A model generated the notes under the pieces. It ran no database searches, had not been told where the DNA came from, and saw only the letters and a list, made by a program, of their open reading frames with translations. This document shows positions 22,645 to 32,590 of a DNA stretch of 64,000 nucleotides, in pieces; position 1 is the first letter of the stretch, and each line of letters begins with the position of its first letter. The stretch lies in the NCBI GenBank assembly GCA_038093515.1, contig JBBPSI010000029.1, positions 62,001-126,000 on the forward strand. Reading direction: 5' to 3'. A program made the translations under genes and the position numbers. The DNA is from Butyriboletus loyo (Eukaryota > Basidiomycota > Agaricomycetes > Boletales > Boletaceae).

Positions 22645-24215
22645 AACGTTGCAGAAGGCTGGTAGCCCCAGCCCCGCATTCGATTCAGCGGAACGCCATC
22701 CCGCTCCACGATGCATGGAAGGCACTCGAATCCAGCTCCTCGAGCGCTTGACGCGGTGGATTGACGGTGAAGTGGACAATACAGATGCCTTGAAGCTAAT
22801 ATGCTGACTCAACGGTCGACCTGGCTCTGGGGAATCAGCAGCAGCATATCAAACGATGGCAGAGAAAATCGCCTTCGGAAAAACGTCTGGCGACTACTTT
22901 CTTCCTTTCGCGGCGTAACTCCCCGTCACTTCTTCCCGACAATCGCGGCCCAGTTTATGTTTTTCATGCTTAATATCCGCGCAGTTATTCTGGTTAGCTT
23001 GGAACGGGACTGCATGGTTCCTTCCAAAGTACTCCGCGAGCAGATGGCAAAAGCTATGCCCTTACCCTCACGTCTTCTAATAACAGGTTGCCCTGAACCC
23101 GTGGCTCTTCCGCCAGTCGGATGTCACGTCAATTACAGTTACTCTCCAAATCGAATCGTTCTGCGTGGAAGTTGATATTCGGAGCTTCACCCAGCATGCG
23201 CTAAACCAAGACATCTAGAATGGGCTAGGTACCGGATCACCAAGAAGGCATCTGGTCTTTTTATATTTGTGTCGGAGATAGGCTGTACAATCCCATTCAG
23301 CATCTTCAAGCTATCTTGCAAGACACGACATCCCACGATTGCTTTCTCGCCGAGTGGGAGCGTCGCCGCCACGGCCGGAACGAATCAAGGGGTCCAACCG
23401 TGGAACGTCGTTATGGGAGGCAACGTGACCAGCTTGGGAGACAAAGCGTCATCTATCTTGGTCCGTTTTTCGGGCTCTCGGGTCTTCATCGCGGCTGCTT
23501 TTACAGACGGCATGATCACCGTTTGGGACCTCATCAATCTGGGTCGAGAGCACCTTGAAGTCGTGGGCACGCGCACAGACAAGATCACGTGTCTCGAGTT
23601 CTCTCCGGACAGCGCCTTACTTGCTAGTTGCTGCGGTCGTGTCGTCCTTCGCGTTCACATGTCTCTCCGAAACTTGGTGTGCGCCGTTCGGCTCAAAGGT
23701 GATTCACATGGCATACACACTTCACGAGCTGAGCTGGCACACGCGTTGTCCCCGGATGGTACCCACGTTACGGCCGGGAGCTACGCTGGTGCGCTGGACG
23801 TTTTGGGTACGACTGTACCGACCAGACAGTGGGATGGAGAAATGAAGCGAGGCTTCGGTGGCCGTCGTGCCTCTCCAGATGGAGCGCAGTTTCTGGTGAA
23901 CAGTGAACTGACGCGGTATCTCACCGATGGCCATTTCCCTCTCCAAAGTCGACTTTGGCATCGTTGACGATGCACGCACCAAGGACGTACCAAAGTCCGT
24001 CTTCTCGGCCGACCCGGGCACTTTTGGTGGTCCGTGTCCGATACCTTGCCACGCCAGGACAGCAGTCTGGTCCTGCGTGTACGAATCTACGATGGGCAAA
24101 CTAACAACCCGATTCTGGGAACTGAGGAACGTCCAGGAGTTCCTTCCTTCCCCTGACGGTAACTTCACTGGGTGTGGTGACGAAGGCATCACGGTGTGCG
24201 ATGTTGGTAAGTAGG
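22645..24215 (+). pseudogene. NACHT-WD40 STAND protein relic
   Basis: This is a decayed paralogue of the intact gene at 54116-58448. It reads LQKAGSPSPAFDSAERHPAP and TRIQLLERLTRWIDGE, matching the pre-NACHT linker there. A TGA then falls where the intact gene has the Trp before the P-loop. The P-loop reads GRPGSGES, with Glu for the essential Lys, and a stop follows about 35 codons later. Fragments of the NACHT core follow, a large internal deletion, and then WD40 units beginning FSPSGSVAATAGTNQGVQPW, VRFSGSRVFIAAAFTDGMIT and ITCLEFSPDSALLASC. A last WD40-like piece is NVQEFLPSPDGNFTGCGDEG near 24150. Multiple lesions show it is dead. It sits in opposite orientation to the intact gene and 30 kb away. 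Confidence 0.85.
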
Positions 24216-24869
24216 TCAAGAGGGCTATGAACATGACGCCGGATGCCTCCGTCACTGCGTTAAACGTTTCTGACGACTTCCCCTGATGAGTGCTTTGCAG
24301 TTTTCCTGCCTGACAGATGTCGTCCAGGTTTTGGGGGTAGCTTTGACCTCGGTGGGAGGTTTGCCTAGAGGTAGAGCGTCACTTGGTGTTGTGCGAGCAC
24401 TGGCGAGACACATAGGAAGCGCGAGAACGCTATGCTTGTGAACCCAGCGTGGATTGCGTGGGTCTGATGATGGATGTACATCTGTCTCCCATTCTATGGC
24501 GAACATTCATCCGGAGTTTGAGCGGGGCGTTTCGAGAACTCGCCGTATTTTATGCACGGTATATCGCGAATTAGTCTAATGTGGATTGTACATCCGTCGT
24601 TGTGAACCGAGTCCTGCGGGCAATATATGACGAACGTTCGCAAGTCCCAGGGGGTAAGACTACCCGCGGCAACGAAAAAGGATGTTGACCGCCTGTCTGG
24701 TTGTCGCAATTCGGGTCACATAGCTGGGATCCAAGCACAAAAGACACGAGGGACCCGCGTGAACAGACCATATGGAGAATGAAGAAACCTGTTTATGCAG
24801 CAACTCTGTACACCTCGAGTAAACCAACAGCACCTTGTTCCTCGACATTTCAATACCGACAATTGTGTA

Positions 24870-26250
24870 CCATTGGCGAGAATGTCGTCAATGAATGCTG
24901 GTGTGTAGCAGCTCCGAGGAGTGGTTGGGGAATGCGAATGCTAACATTTCAGTAAGACCAAACAATAGTACTCGACACCGGTCGCTCCGATTTGGTGCGC
25001 GCCATTTCTGTGTCAAGGGACTGCAAATGGATAGTCTGTGTGACCCTGAGTGGGATGCAGAGATGCTTGAAAAGGTCACCGAGGTGGAGCGTGCAGTCGA
25101 TGTCTCCCCGGATTCGACCAGCTTTGCCACAGGTACGTAGAAGCGAGCGTTTGGAGCACGACAAGTGGGGAGAGAATTGCTGGCCCACTCAAACATGACA
25201 AGTCAGTCTTTGGACTCAAATTCTCTCCGAATGGGGACCGCATTGCCACCGCCTGCTATGCAGGCTCCAGCATCCGCATATTCGACAGTCGCAATGGCGA
25301 CGAGCTCATCAACATCAAGACTCCCAAACTACCTGGCATTATTCTGGCGACTCTACTTGCACGATCAAGTAACGCTCAGCAAATCTTTTCCACATCCTAC
25401 GACAACAGTGTCAGGTCATTCAATGTGTCCATTGGCTCCCAGCTTGCCGAATCATTGGTTCTCAGCAACGACAACAACGATGTCCTCTCTATCGCTCTAG
25501 CCACCAACAGCAAATTCATTGTAACATCTGCTGTGCATTCAATCTTGTTCCTCGACACATCGACACAGACTCAGATAGGGCAAACAGAAGGTATGGTCGA
25601 TCGCTGTTTCCCCAGACAGCAGCTTTGTCACAACTGGACGACGTGACGGGAAAATTGACATGCATGGTCTCGGCAAGATTCTTCCTGACGCGTATGGTCC
25701 TTTCCATGTAAGTATTTGTGCCATATAAATATAATCCTTGCATGTGCAAAAGAGTTGCACTGACTCCATTGCATACATACATCAGGAAGATGCTGGGAAA
25801 TCCAGTCCTCGCGAGTCAAAGAGACACACCAAAGACGGCGATGGTGATCTCGACGTATGAGTTCGTTCGTTTCCCCCTCGAACCGAGTTCTCACGGATGC
25901 CATAGGTCGAAGTGGCACCGAACACGTCCAGTCATCAATCGTTCAATTATGATGAAGTTGGTGATCGCTTTATTCCCCTCTTTGTTCAATATTGATGCTA
26001 CTAAAGCCACCATCCCCGACATCCTCTGCCCATCCCCAGGCGGGCGAGGAACCACCACTTGGGCCCTCCCACGCGGCACGTGTAGAGGAAAATATCGACA
26101 CGGTCGACCCACCCCAAGGCCGTTCAATATTCAAAAAGTGGTTACAGGGAAAGAAAAATAATGACCCCACGTTACACAAGCCCATCATCGGCCTTCTGGA
26201 AAGTTGCGCCAGCCTGCCGATCGTCGATCACCCTCCCATTCGCCAGTAAG
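24870..26250 (+). pseudogene. Second WD40-repeat gene relic
   Basis: A different WD40 family from the NACHT gene. The segment VLDTGRSDLVRAISVSRDCK is followed by a small deletion that shifts frame before WDAEMLEKVTEVE. After VDVSPDSTSFATG comes another shift into EASVWSTTSGERIAGPLKHD, KSVFGLKFSPNGDRIATACY and DVLSIALATNSKFIVTSAVH. A third shift near 25590 leads to VWSIAVSPDSSFVTTGRRDG and LGKILPDAYGPFH, a plausible intron, and a tail ending DGDGDLDV. A separate frame to 26249 encodes GRSIFKKWLQGKKNND, like C-terminal tails of agaricomycete WD40 proteins. Three frame breaks argue for a pseudogene. It directly follows the NACHT relic. Confidence 0.7.
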
Positions 26251-27164
26251 AGTGGATGCCTCAAACGAGGGACCTTCGACGATGGCTGCAGATCAACGTC
26301 AACGCGTGAGCACTCCTCCTTGATACACGGATGGATGTCATGTATCTAACACATTTTCTCAGCGAGCGGTCGCGAAACCTGTCGTGAAACAGCAGGTTCG
26401 TCGTTCCTCGGATCTGTACGCATGCATTCATCACACGTCACAGCATAAATCGATCGCCAAAGGCTGCTGTTACCAAGCGTCCGAACGAAGGTGCTTCCAG
26501 TAGCGGACAACGTACCGCCAACGCAACGGAAATGGTCCCGGTGTGTATTTCTCGTTCTGGCAGACCTGGTCACGATCACTCACGTCCTAATAGGTGCGAC
26601 AAGCAAACGATCCGTCTCAGCCATTAGCGGGGAGGGTTCATCTAGAGGTACGGTTTATTTTTTTGCCTTGTCCTACATGGTTATACATGCTTACGGTGGC
26701 TCGGCATCGGGAAGGATCTGGGGATGCTTTTATTTCAATCAGGTTTCCCGCGTGGTTGTTGTGTATTCGCTCAGGTGCACATGACGAAACACGTTGATCC
26801 AGAGGATTCGATGCATTACATGGTAGATGCTACGATGAATCGCGAGTATGGGCACATTGATTGTACAGTTTTGAGTTCGTGTCGATTTACAGTATCGGCA
26901 CGAATCCTAATAAGCCTGCCCATGATTCAACTCCCTAGGAATTAGAGCTCTCACAAGCCTAACATATTGTGCATTCGGACCTAATGAAAGGGCCCTGCAA
27001 GGGTCCACTCACACTAACTCGATCTGCGCGTTTGTGCTGTGCACCAAGAGAATAAATGACGTCCAACAAGCTACGAATTACATACTACAAGTTGGTCGTG
27101 ACCCATCCATCTCGGATCGATGCCTGAATATCATGATCCTACACGTCCATGGCTATCGATACAA
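26251..27164. other. Intergenic, decayed tail of the WD40 relic possible
   Basis: Short frames near 26280-26480 may be the last exon of the WD40 relic. No intact gene or RNA is visible. Confidence 0.35.
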
Positions 27165-28764
27165 TCAACCAATCGTCATCGCCGCGTCTACCAGCCTTGC
27201 CACGCGTGACGCGTCAGGTGCTTGATTCGGTCTCGACGAAAAGATGACGTCCTTGATAATTTGCGAGATGAGACCGTGTTGCGCTTCAGCGGCAATCTTC
27301 TGACTGTAAACCGAACCGTGATAGAGGGTCAGCCCCCGAAATAAGTGAACACGAGCGACGGGATACGGACCTGTCTTTGACGGTCTTTGTGAGCTGATTG
27401 TCTTCCTTTTTCTTGTCTTCTTGCTGTGAAACGGCGCGTGAGAGGAAAGACTTTGGGGCAGATCGAGGGGTGTGCGGTACCTTGTTGTTGGCTGCTTTTT
27501 CGTCTTGACCTTTCAACGTTGGTACAGGTGCCCGTGTATTTCCGACCGCCGTCTGCGCTCTCGCAAGTTTCTCATGCAAGTCTGCGATCTGCGATACCGC
27601 ATAGGCACGATTCTACAAAATACCCCGAGTCAGATTGCATTTGGTGAAGACTAACATGTAGAAGGGACGTACCGAAATCAAATTACTCCCGCTCAACGTA
27701 TTGACCCAGTACTTATTCCACAACAATCCAAGCAACTCCTCATCCAAACTGGATTTGAAGATTTCGACTTCAAGTTGATAATATTGATTGGCGTGGGCAC
27801 CGAAATCCTCGATCTTGGTGAGGGGAATGGATTGGTATTCAGACGCAGAAGACGTTGGAGGGGTATAGTCTTTTGGGTAAGTACGGAAAGCACCAATGTC
27901 GACCTTTCCCGCTGAAATCGTCCGGTTGGGGTCGATCTATGGGAATATAATGAGAACAAAACACGGGAGTGAGATATAAATGGGAAGATAGGACAATGCC
28001 AGACATACAACGACGGCCACGAAAGGATCTTGGAATTGCTGATTGTTCATTTGTGTGTCGACGTCTATACCAGACAACCAACACCCATAACCCGGATGGG
28101 AATGATACCATCCGATCAGATTCTCTAGTCGTTTGACCTATCCGAACCAGAGAACGTGGTGCACAAAAATTAGTCACGCATGATTGCTGAAGCATGTGAT
28201 CGAGCCGTACCTTTTCGCCCTCCTGGATGTATGTGACCATGTACTCGTTTGCTTCGTTTGCGGCGTTTACACGCGTTTCGGTGCCTTGGACCGGCAACGC
28301 AAAGGAATCCATGATCACGATTGAGTTACCGACGACTTTTCCTTGCATGAGACCCATGATTTCGTGTGGAACGCCTGATCTTGCATGTATGACCTATAGA
28401 CAACAGCAATATAAGTCTTCCAAGCACCATTTGGAGCTGAATGATAAAAGTTGGCCGAATGCCAGGGAGATAAAAGACAAAGGGATGGAAGTCGGCGAAC
28501 CATTTTAATCAGTGCAACTGCGGATATTTTGCACGATTTGAAGTAATACGGACTGTACAGTCACGATGAGTACGGGGTGCCATGGGATCGCAACGTGCTT
28601 GGACAGGAGGTTGTGCCACGAAGGACGTACTCTTGCTTCCATGGCGCCTGTTGAAGTATAAGTTTGTTGGCCTCGACATCAAAGGCGTATATTTCATCCT
28701 TGGGCGAGATTTGATGCAACTGGTTCGCCAGGGAAAATGTCTGATATGCTGCTGAGGAAGACAT
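27165..28764 (-). CDS. CSN5: COP9 signalosome subunit 5 (deneddylase)
   Basis: This is the catalytic metalloprotease of the COP9 signalosome, which removes NEDD8/Rub1 from cullins. Eight exons on the minus strand (28631-28764, 28501-28552, 28211-28393, 28009-28137, 27673-27936, 27481-27612, 27371-27423, 27165-27303) give 361 residues. The MPN+/JAMM zinc site is complete: Glu in [14 protein letters not shown], then [20 protein letters not shown] with both His and the Asp. [20 protein letters not shown] and [20 protein letters not shown] follow. The C-terminal helix region carries QDEKAANNK and [20 protein letters not shown]. Every junction rejoins the family sequence in phase. It is transcribed away from the oligoribonuclease gene, with 717 bp between starts. 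Confidence 0.95.
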
Positions 28765-29481
28765 TGTCGCCCAGATCACTGGCAAGTGGCTCCAACTCTA
28801 CATGACTGATTACATAATTGCTCACTCGTCCCATGAGAAGATTGGACCTCGAGTGACTTCACCCCTATCTAGACTCCCCAGGTCCCTACTGTTACACGGG
28901 ACACGATACACGGGGCACGATACGACGTTCGTTTGTGACACTAGAGTGCCTTGGGTTCGTCGAGGGTCGAAGCGCAGCCGCCGCGAAGCCAACGCTGCCC
29001 TGGGCTTGATCGTTCAGCCTTAGTCAATGTCGCTACCTCCCGGAACTACATGTGTAGAATTGGCGTTGACGCTAATTGTGGTGCTGACCCGAGATAACCG
29101 TCCATACTCCGTTCGGTGTCTCCCCGCCGAAGATGACGAGGGACTCACTCTCGACGAAAAAGCATTGTCGTTTCGGCCAGAGCATCATCATCGAGGTGTT
29201 TCACGCATTCACTAACCAGCATCGCAAGTTGCCTTTATTTCCGTCCAAGACATGCTGTTCGGAACAGTCGGTCGGAACACCGTCTGACCTCGACGGGGTA
29301 CTTTCCGGCGTTGGATAATGTGCACACAAATGAGACGACATCCAAGGGTCTGCACGATTGATGAGGTTGGTACAATGCCAGGGCTGAGGCCCTGATACGA
29401 AATGATATGTACTGAGCGTGTCCCTAGTCTGCTCGGCAACCTCCTCTGCTCCACTCCTGACACTCCGTATTTAAATTGCGC
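28765..29481. other. Shared divergent promoter region
   Basis: The region separates the CSN5 and oligoribonuclease starts. It contains an ACACGGGACACGATACACGG tandem-like run at 28895-28930. No coding exons are supported. Confidence 0.4.
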
Positions 29482-30590
29482 ATGAATATCGTACGACTAC
29501 CGCTACGAAATATTGGGACTGCACGAATCCACTTTCGATCGAATATCATGACTACGTCGACCATCCATCATCATCCATTGAACTTCCAGGCCGGTCCTCT
29601 TGTCTGGATAGACTGTGAAATGACTGGATTGAATCCTAAACGAGACAAGCTTCTCGAGATCGCTGTGAGTCGATTTTAAACGACGTTTAGCGAATAAGGG
29701 CACGAAACTTGCTTGTGTCGTAGGTGATCATCACCAACGGTAACTTGGACGTGGTGGACGACAGCATCGAATTTGTGATTAAAAGGGACAAGTCGATATT
29801 AGACAAGTACGCGCTTTTTTCGTTCCTATGCACGTTCACTTCGTCTCATATCAACTAGCATGGATGAATGGTGTATAGAACAACACGGCAAAGTAAGCGT
29901 TGCGCACGACTATCGGGAAAGACACAGATCGTTGAAAGAACACTAGTCGGGTTTGACACAAGCATGCCTCGATTCACCACACGCCATAAACGATGTTTCG
30001 AGTGCAGTCCTCAAATACATCAAGAGATGGATACCAGAGAAACGGACGGGCGTGCTTGCGGGTAATTCAGTTCACGCGGATCGATCCTTCTTGATGGAGG
30101 AAATGCCTCAAGTCCTGGATTGGTTGCATTATAGGTGAGAAGAGTCGTTACCACCCGTCCCCCTTCTGATATCATGTCTATTACTTGAAGGATTGTCGGT
30201 AGGCTCTTCTATTTTACTTGATCTAGAGCAACGGTTTAATCAGCAGATCAGATGTATCTTCGATCAAGGTGAGCGCTCCCCTCACTCCTGGTTCCCATAC
30301 CCTGATAGTATATCTCAGGAGTTGTGCTATAGGTGGTATCCCGGGACCGGAGCACCACGGACAATTTTGAGCGGCAAACACAGGTATGTTTTTTTCAGTG
30401 TATTTCAGCGGACACTTCAGGATAACATTCATGCAGAGCATTGGAAGACATCAAGGGTTCTATTCGAGGTTCGCCTTTTTATCTTTGACTCGACTGTCCG
30501 GCTAACACTCTTGCAGAACTTGCGTGGTACCGAGAAAACATCTTTCGTTCTCCACAACTTGTCACACCTAAACCACGGTGCTCGGGATAG
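29482..30590 (+). CDS. REX2: Oligoribonuclease, DEDDh 3'-5' exonuclease (REX2-like)
   Basis: This enzyme degrades short RNA oligomers to mononucleotides; in fungi it works in mitochondria and cytosol. Nine exons: 29482-29664, 29724-29806, 29859-29892, 29947-30134, 30191-30198 (8 nt), 30252-30268 (17 nt), 30319-30383, 30437-30468 and 30517-30590. The product is 227 residues. The first 22 residues, [11 protein letters not shown] then ARIHFRSNI, are Arg-rich with no acidic residue, like a mitochondrial presequence; a second start (MTTST, 29548) would give a cytosolic form. DEDDh residues are in [26 protein letters not shown], and [18 protein letters not shown]. The two microexons rebuild RIVDVSSIKEL exactly. 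Confidence 0.92.
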
Positions 30591-30949
30591 AGTGGCACCT
30601 TTGGAGTTCTGATTGACTGTATCTTTGTTGCGAAAAGGCTTTCATGCAACCTTGGTTCCAGTAACTCATTCGATTTTCCATGGCCCAGACAAGTGGTGGT
30701 GTGAGTTACAACGCTGACGCGTACAGTTGATATCATGGAGCGGGATAAGTGTCCAACGGTATCGAGGACTTGCTCTGCCTCCGAGTGAAAGTCACGCGTA
30801 TAACAAGGAAGACACAAAATTCTACCCCCTCGAAGTTTTGGAGCTAGCGTGCCTGGAGCTCACTAGTGTCACCATAAACAGAGACGGCTCTGGTATATAG
30901 TCGTTATAGATCGTAATAGTCCTTACCGCCAGCGGCAAGTCTATATTCC
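30591..30949. other. Convergent intergenic region
   Basis: 3' ends of the oligoribonuclease gene and the NFKBIL1/J-like gene face each other here. No further gene is seen. Confidence 0.4.
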
Positions 30950-31639
30950 CTAGAGAGCCCCAGTCCGTTCCGCGTCCTGCAAAGCCTTGAGGATGCCAAA
31001 CACGACATGGATCCCCTCCCGTACAAGCTCCAAGTCATCGGGGACCACCCGGCTGAGCACAAGGGATATCTTGTCCGGGTGCCAACGAAGCAACGAAACC
31101 CGAATCCTCTCCTTTTTCGTCGTCATATTCGTCTTGACCGCCAAGCTCTCAAACAAAAACCCAGATACGGCGCGCCGCGTGAGCGGGCCAAGATCACGGC
31201 TCGACACGCGCTCTCCAAGTGGCCACGGAAACTCGACGAACGCAATCGGCGTCGTGGACGACTGCATCGCGCGCCAACGCGCCTCGTACGCCTCCCACCT
31301 CGTCATCATCTCTCTCTCCACCTCCTTCGTCTGCAGTTCCTGACGTATCCGCTCCGTGCGAGCCTTGTCTCGCCTGCCGAGGGCGTCTCGGAGAACGCCA
31401 CCGGCGCGTACCCACTCGATCTCGCTGCGCTCGCCAAGGGCGCGCTCCTGCTCGCGTCTTTGGCGTCTTTCTGTTTCCATTGTAGTCTGCTCATCTGCGT
31501 TCCCGCTGGGCTTGGGTCCTGCTTCGTGGCAGTCCTGATGGTTCCATGTGGCACATGCCCCGGTGGACTCTGGTTTCGGGGTTTCGGCTAGGTTGTTTGT
31601 GCTGGGAGAGGGAGGAGGGAAAGCAAAATAACCCTTCAT
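30950..31639 (-). CDS. NFKBIL1/J-domain-like protein
   Basis: A single minus-strand exon of 229 codons starting MKGYFAFPPPSPST. The middle is a charged helix (ERRQRREQERALGERSEIEW; KARTERIRQELQTKEVEREM). The end has FVEFPWPLGE, an AVSGFLFESL segment, and RIRVSLLRWHPDKISLVL with a J-like HPD, then LVREGIHVVFGILKAL. This order (FxxIPWP, helix, LLRWHPDK) is found in NFKBIL1-like proteins of basidiomycetes. An upstream in-frame ATG at 31735 would overlap the ATG of the divergent gene, so the later start is preferred. The exact function is unknown, and an RNA-processing link known for NFKBIL1 is only inference here. Confidence 0.7.
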   Translation of the reverse strand: MKGYFAFPPPSPSTNNLAETPKPESTGACATWNHQDCHEAGPKPSGNADEQTTMETERRQRREQERALGERSEIEWVRAGGVLRDALGRRDKARTERIRQELQTKEVEREMMTRWEAYEARWRAMQSSTTPIAFVEFPWPLGERVSSRDLGPLTRRAVSGFLFESLAVKTNMTTKKERIRVSLLRWHPDKISLVLSRVVPDDLELVREGIHVVFGILKALQDAERTGAL

Positions 31640-31733
31640 CGAAAGGCTCGATGCGGGGGCCTTGAGGAAGTGGAGGTGCAGAGGGAACGTTTCCTTACAT
31701 AATATGTCCTGATCTTGTTCTTCTCCCTCATGC

Positions 31734-32402
31734 ATGCTGTCTCCCGTACGATGCTTTCTTTCCCATCCTCTCCCGCGCCATGTTCGACCCGTATCTAGCA
31801 CCGTCCCCGCCTCACGACGAGGTCGAAATCTCACGGAGCGCTACCGCACGCTCGAACGCACCGCCATTGCTAAATCCGAACGTGCCACGCACTCCCAAGG
31901 CTCTGTGAGCGCAGCCGAGTTTCAGCCCGACGCACTCGCCCTCTCTCGTGCGCCCACGACGGTCAAGACGATCGCTGGATTCGTCTTACCCGAGGAACCC
32001 CGGGCACCTGAGGACGATGGTCTGTTGAATGCATTTTTTTTTTTTGCGCTGCTCACACACACACACACGCACACATTTTTGAACCACTTTACATTTGGAT
32101 GGGTGTCTATAGAGTGCTGCATGTCGGGATGCGCCGTTTGCGTGTGCGACTTGTACGAAGAAGCGCTCGTTGCGTACAAGGACTCCGTGGCGACACTTCG
32201 TGCCGCCCTCTCTGCGCTAGACATACCCGAGGCCCAATGGCCCGCCCACATTCGCAGCAATACCCGCAAAGATACCCGTGTCTCTCCCACGACGACGGAG
32301 AAATCAAAGGATGCTGTCCTGGGTGCATTTGAAGAAATGGAACGTGCCCTGAAGGAGAAGCGAGACAAGCGAGCGGTGGTCGAAGCCGAAAGTTTGTCTT
32401 GA
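31734..32402 (+). CDS. OXLD1-like (oxidoreductase-like N-terminal domain) mitochondrial protein
   Basis: Two exons (31734-32019, 32113-32402) give 191 residues. The N-terminus MLSPVRCFLSHPLPRH then VRPVSSTVPASRRGRN is Arg/Ser-rich without acidic residues, like a mitochondrial presequence. The conserved domain spans the junction: VLPEEPRAPEDDECCMSGCA then VCVCDLYEEALVAYKD. This is the PxEPxPPxxxxCCxSGCxxCVxDxYxE type of the oxidoreductase-like N-terminal family, with four cysteines that probably bind metal. A charged helical tail follows. The intron carries a T-run and a CACA repeat. The start lies 94 bp from the start of the divergent NFKBIL1/J-like gene. The biochemical role of the family is unsettled. 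Confidence 0.85.
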   Translation: MLSPVRCFLSHPLPRHVRPVSSTVPASRRGRNLTERYRTLERTAIAKSERATHSQGSVSAAEFQPDALALSRAPTTVKTIAGFVLPEEPRAPEDDGLLNAFFFFALLTHTHTHTFLNHFTFGWVSIECCMSGCAVCVCDLYEEALVAYKDSVATLRAALSALDIPEAQWPAHIRSNTRKDTRVSPTTTEKSKDAVLGAFEEMERALKEKRDKRAVVEAESLS

Positions 32403-32590
32403 TCTCTTGCGTTGGTTGGCAAGGCTGATCGCGATGTGGTAGAGAGAGCGGGAGATGGGGAGCAAGTGGGGTTGGATCTGCACGGGGTGTACGAGAGGAT
32501 TAAATGGATTATATTGTTAGCATCTGAGTCATGTTCTATCTCTACACGAGTCATTGCCAGTGCGGTGCCGTGCGAGTCGTCATAAAATCG

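Noticed and set aside
30987..31591. Plus-strand frames over the NFKBIL1/J-like gene
   Set aside because: Antisense to an exon with recognisable RWHPDK motif; composition is what GC-rich antisense frames show.
31922..32554. 210-residue minus-strand frame over the OXLD1-like gene
   Set aside because: Antisense shadow; the plus strand carries the Cys-rich domain with a phased intron.
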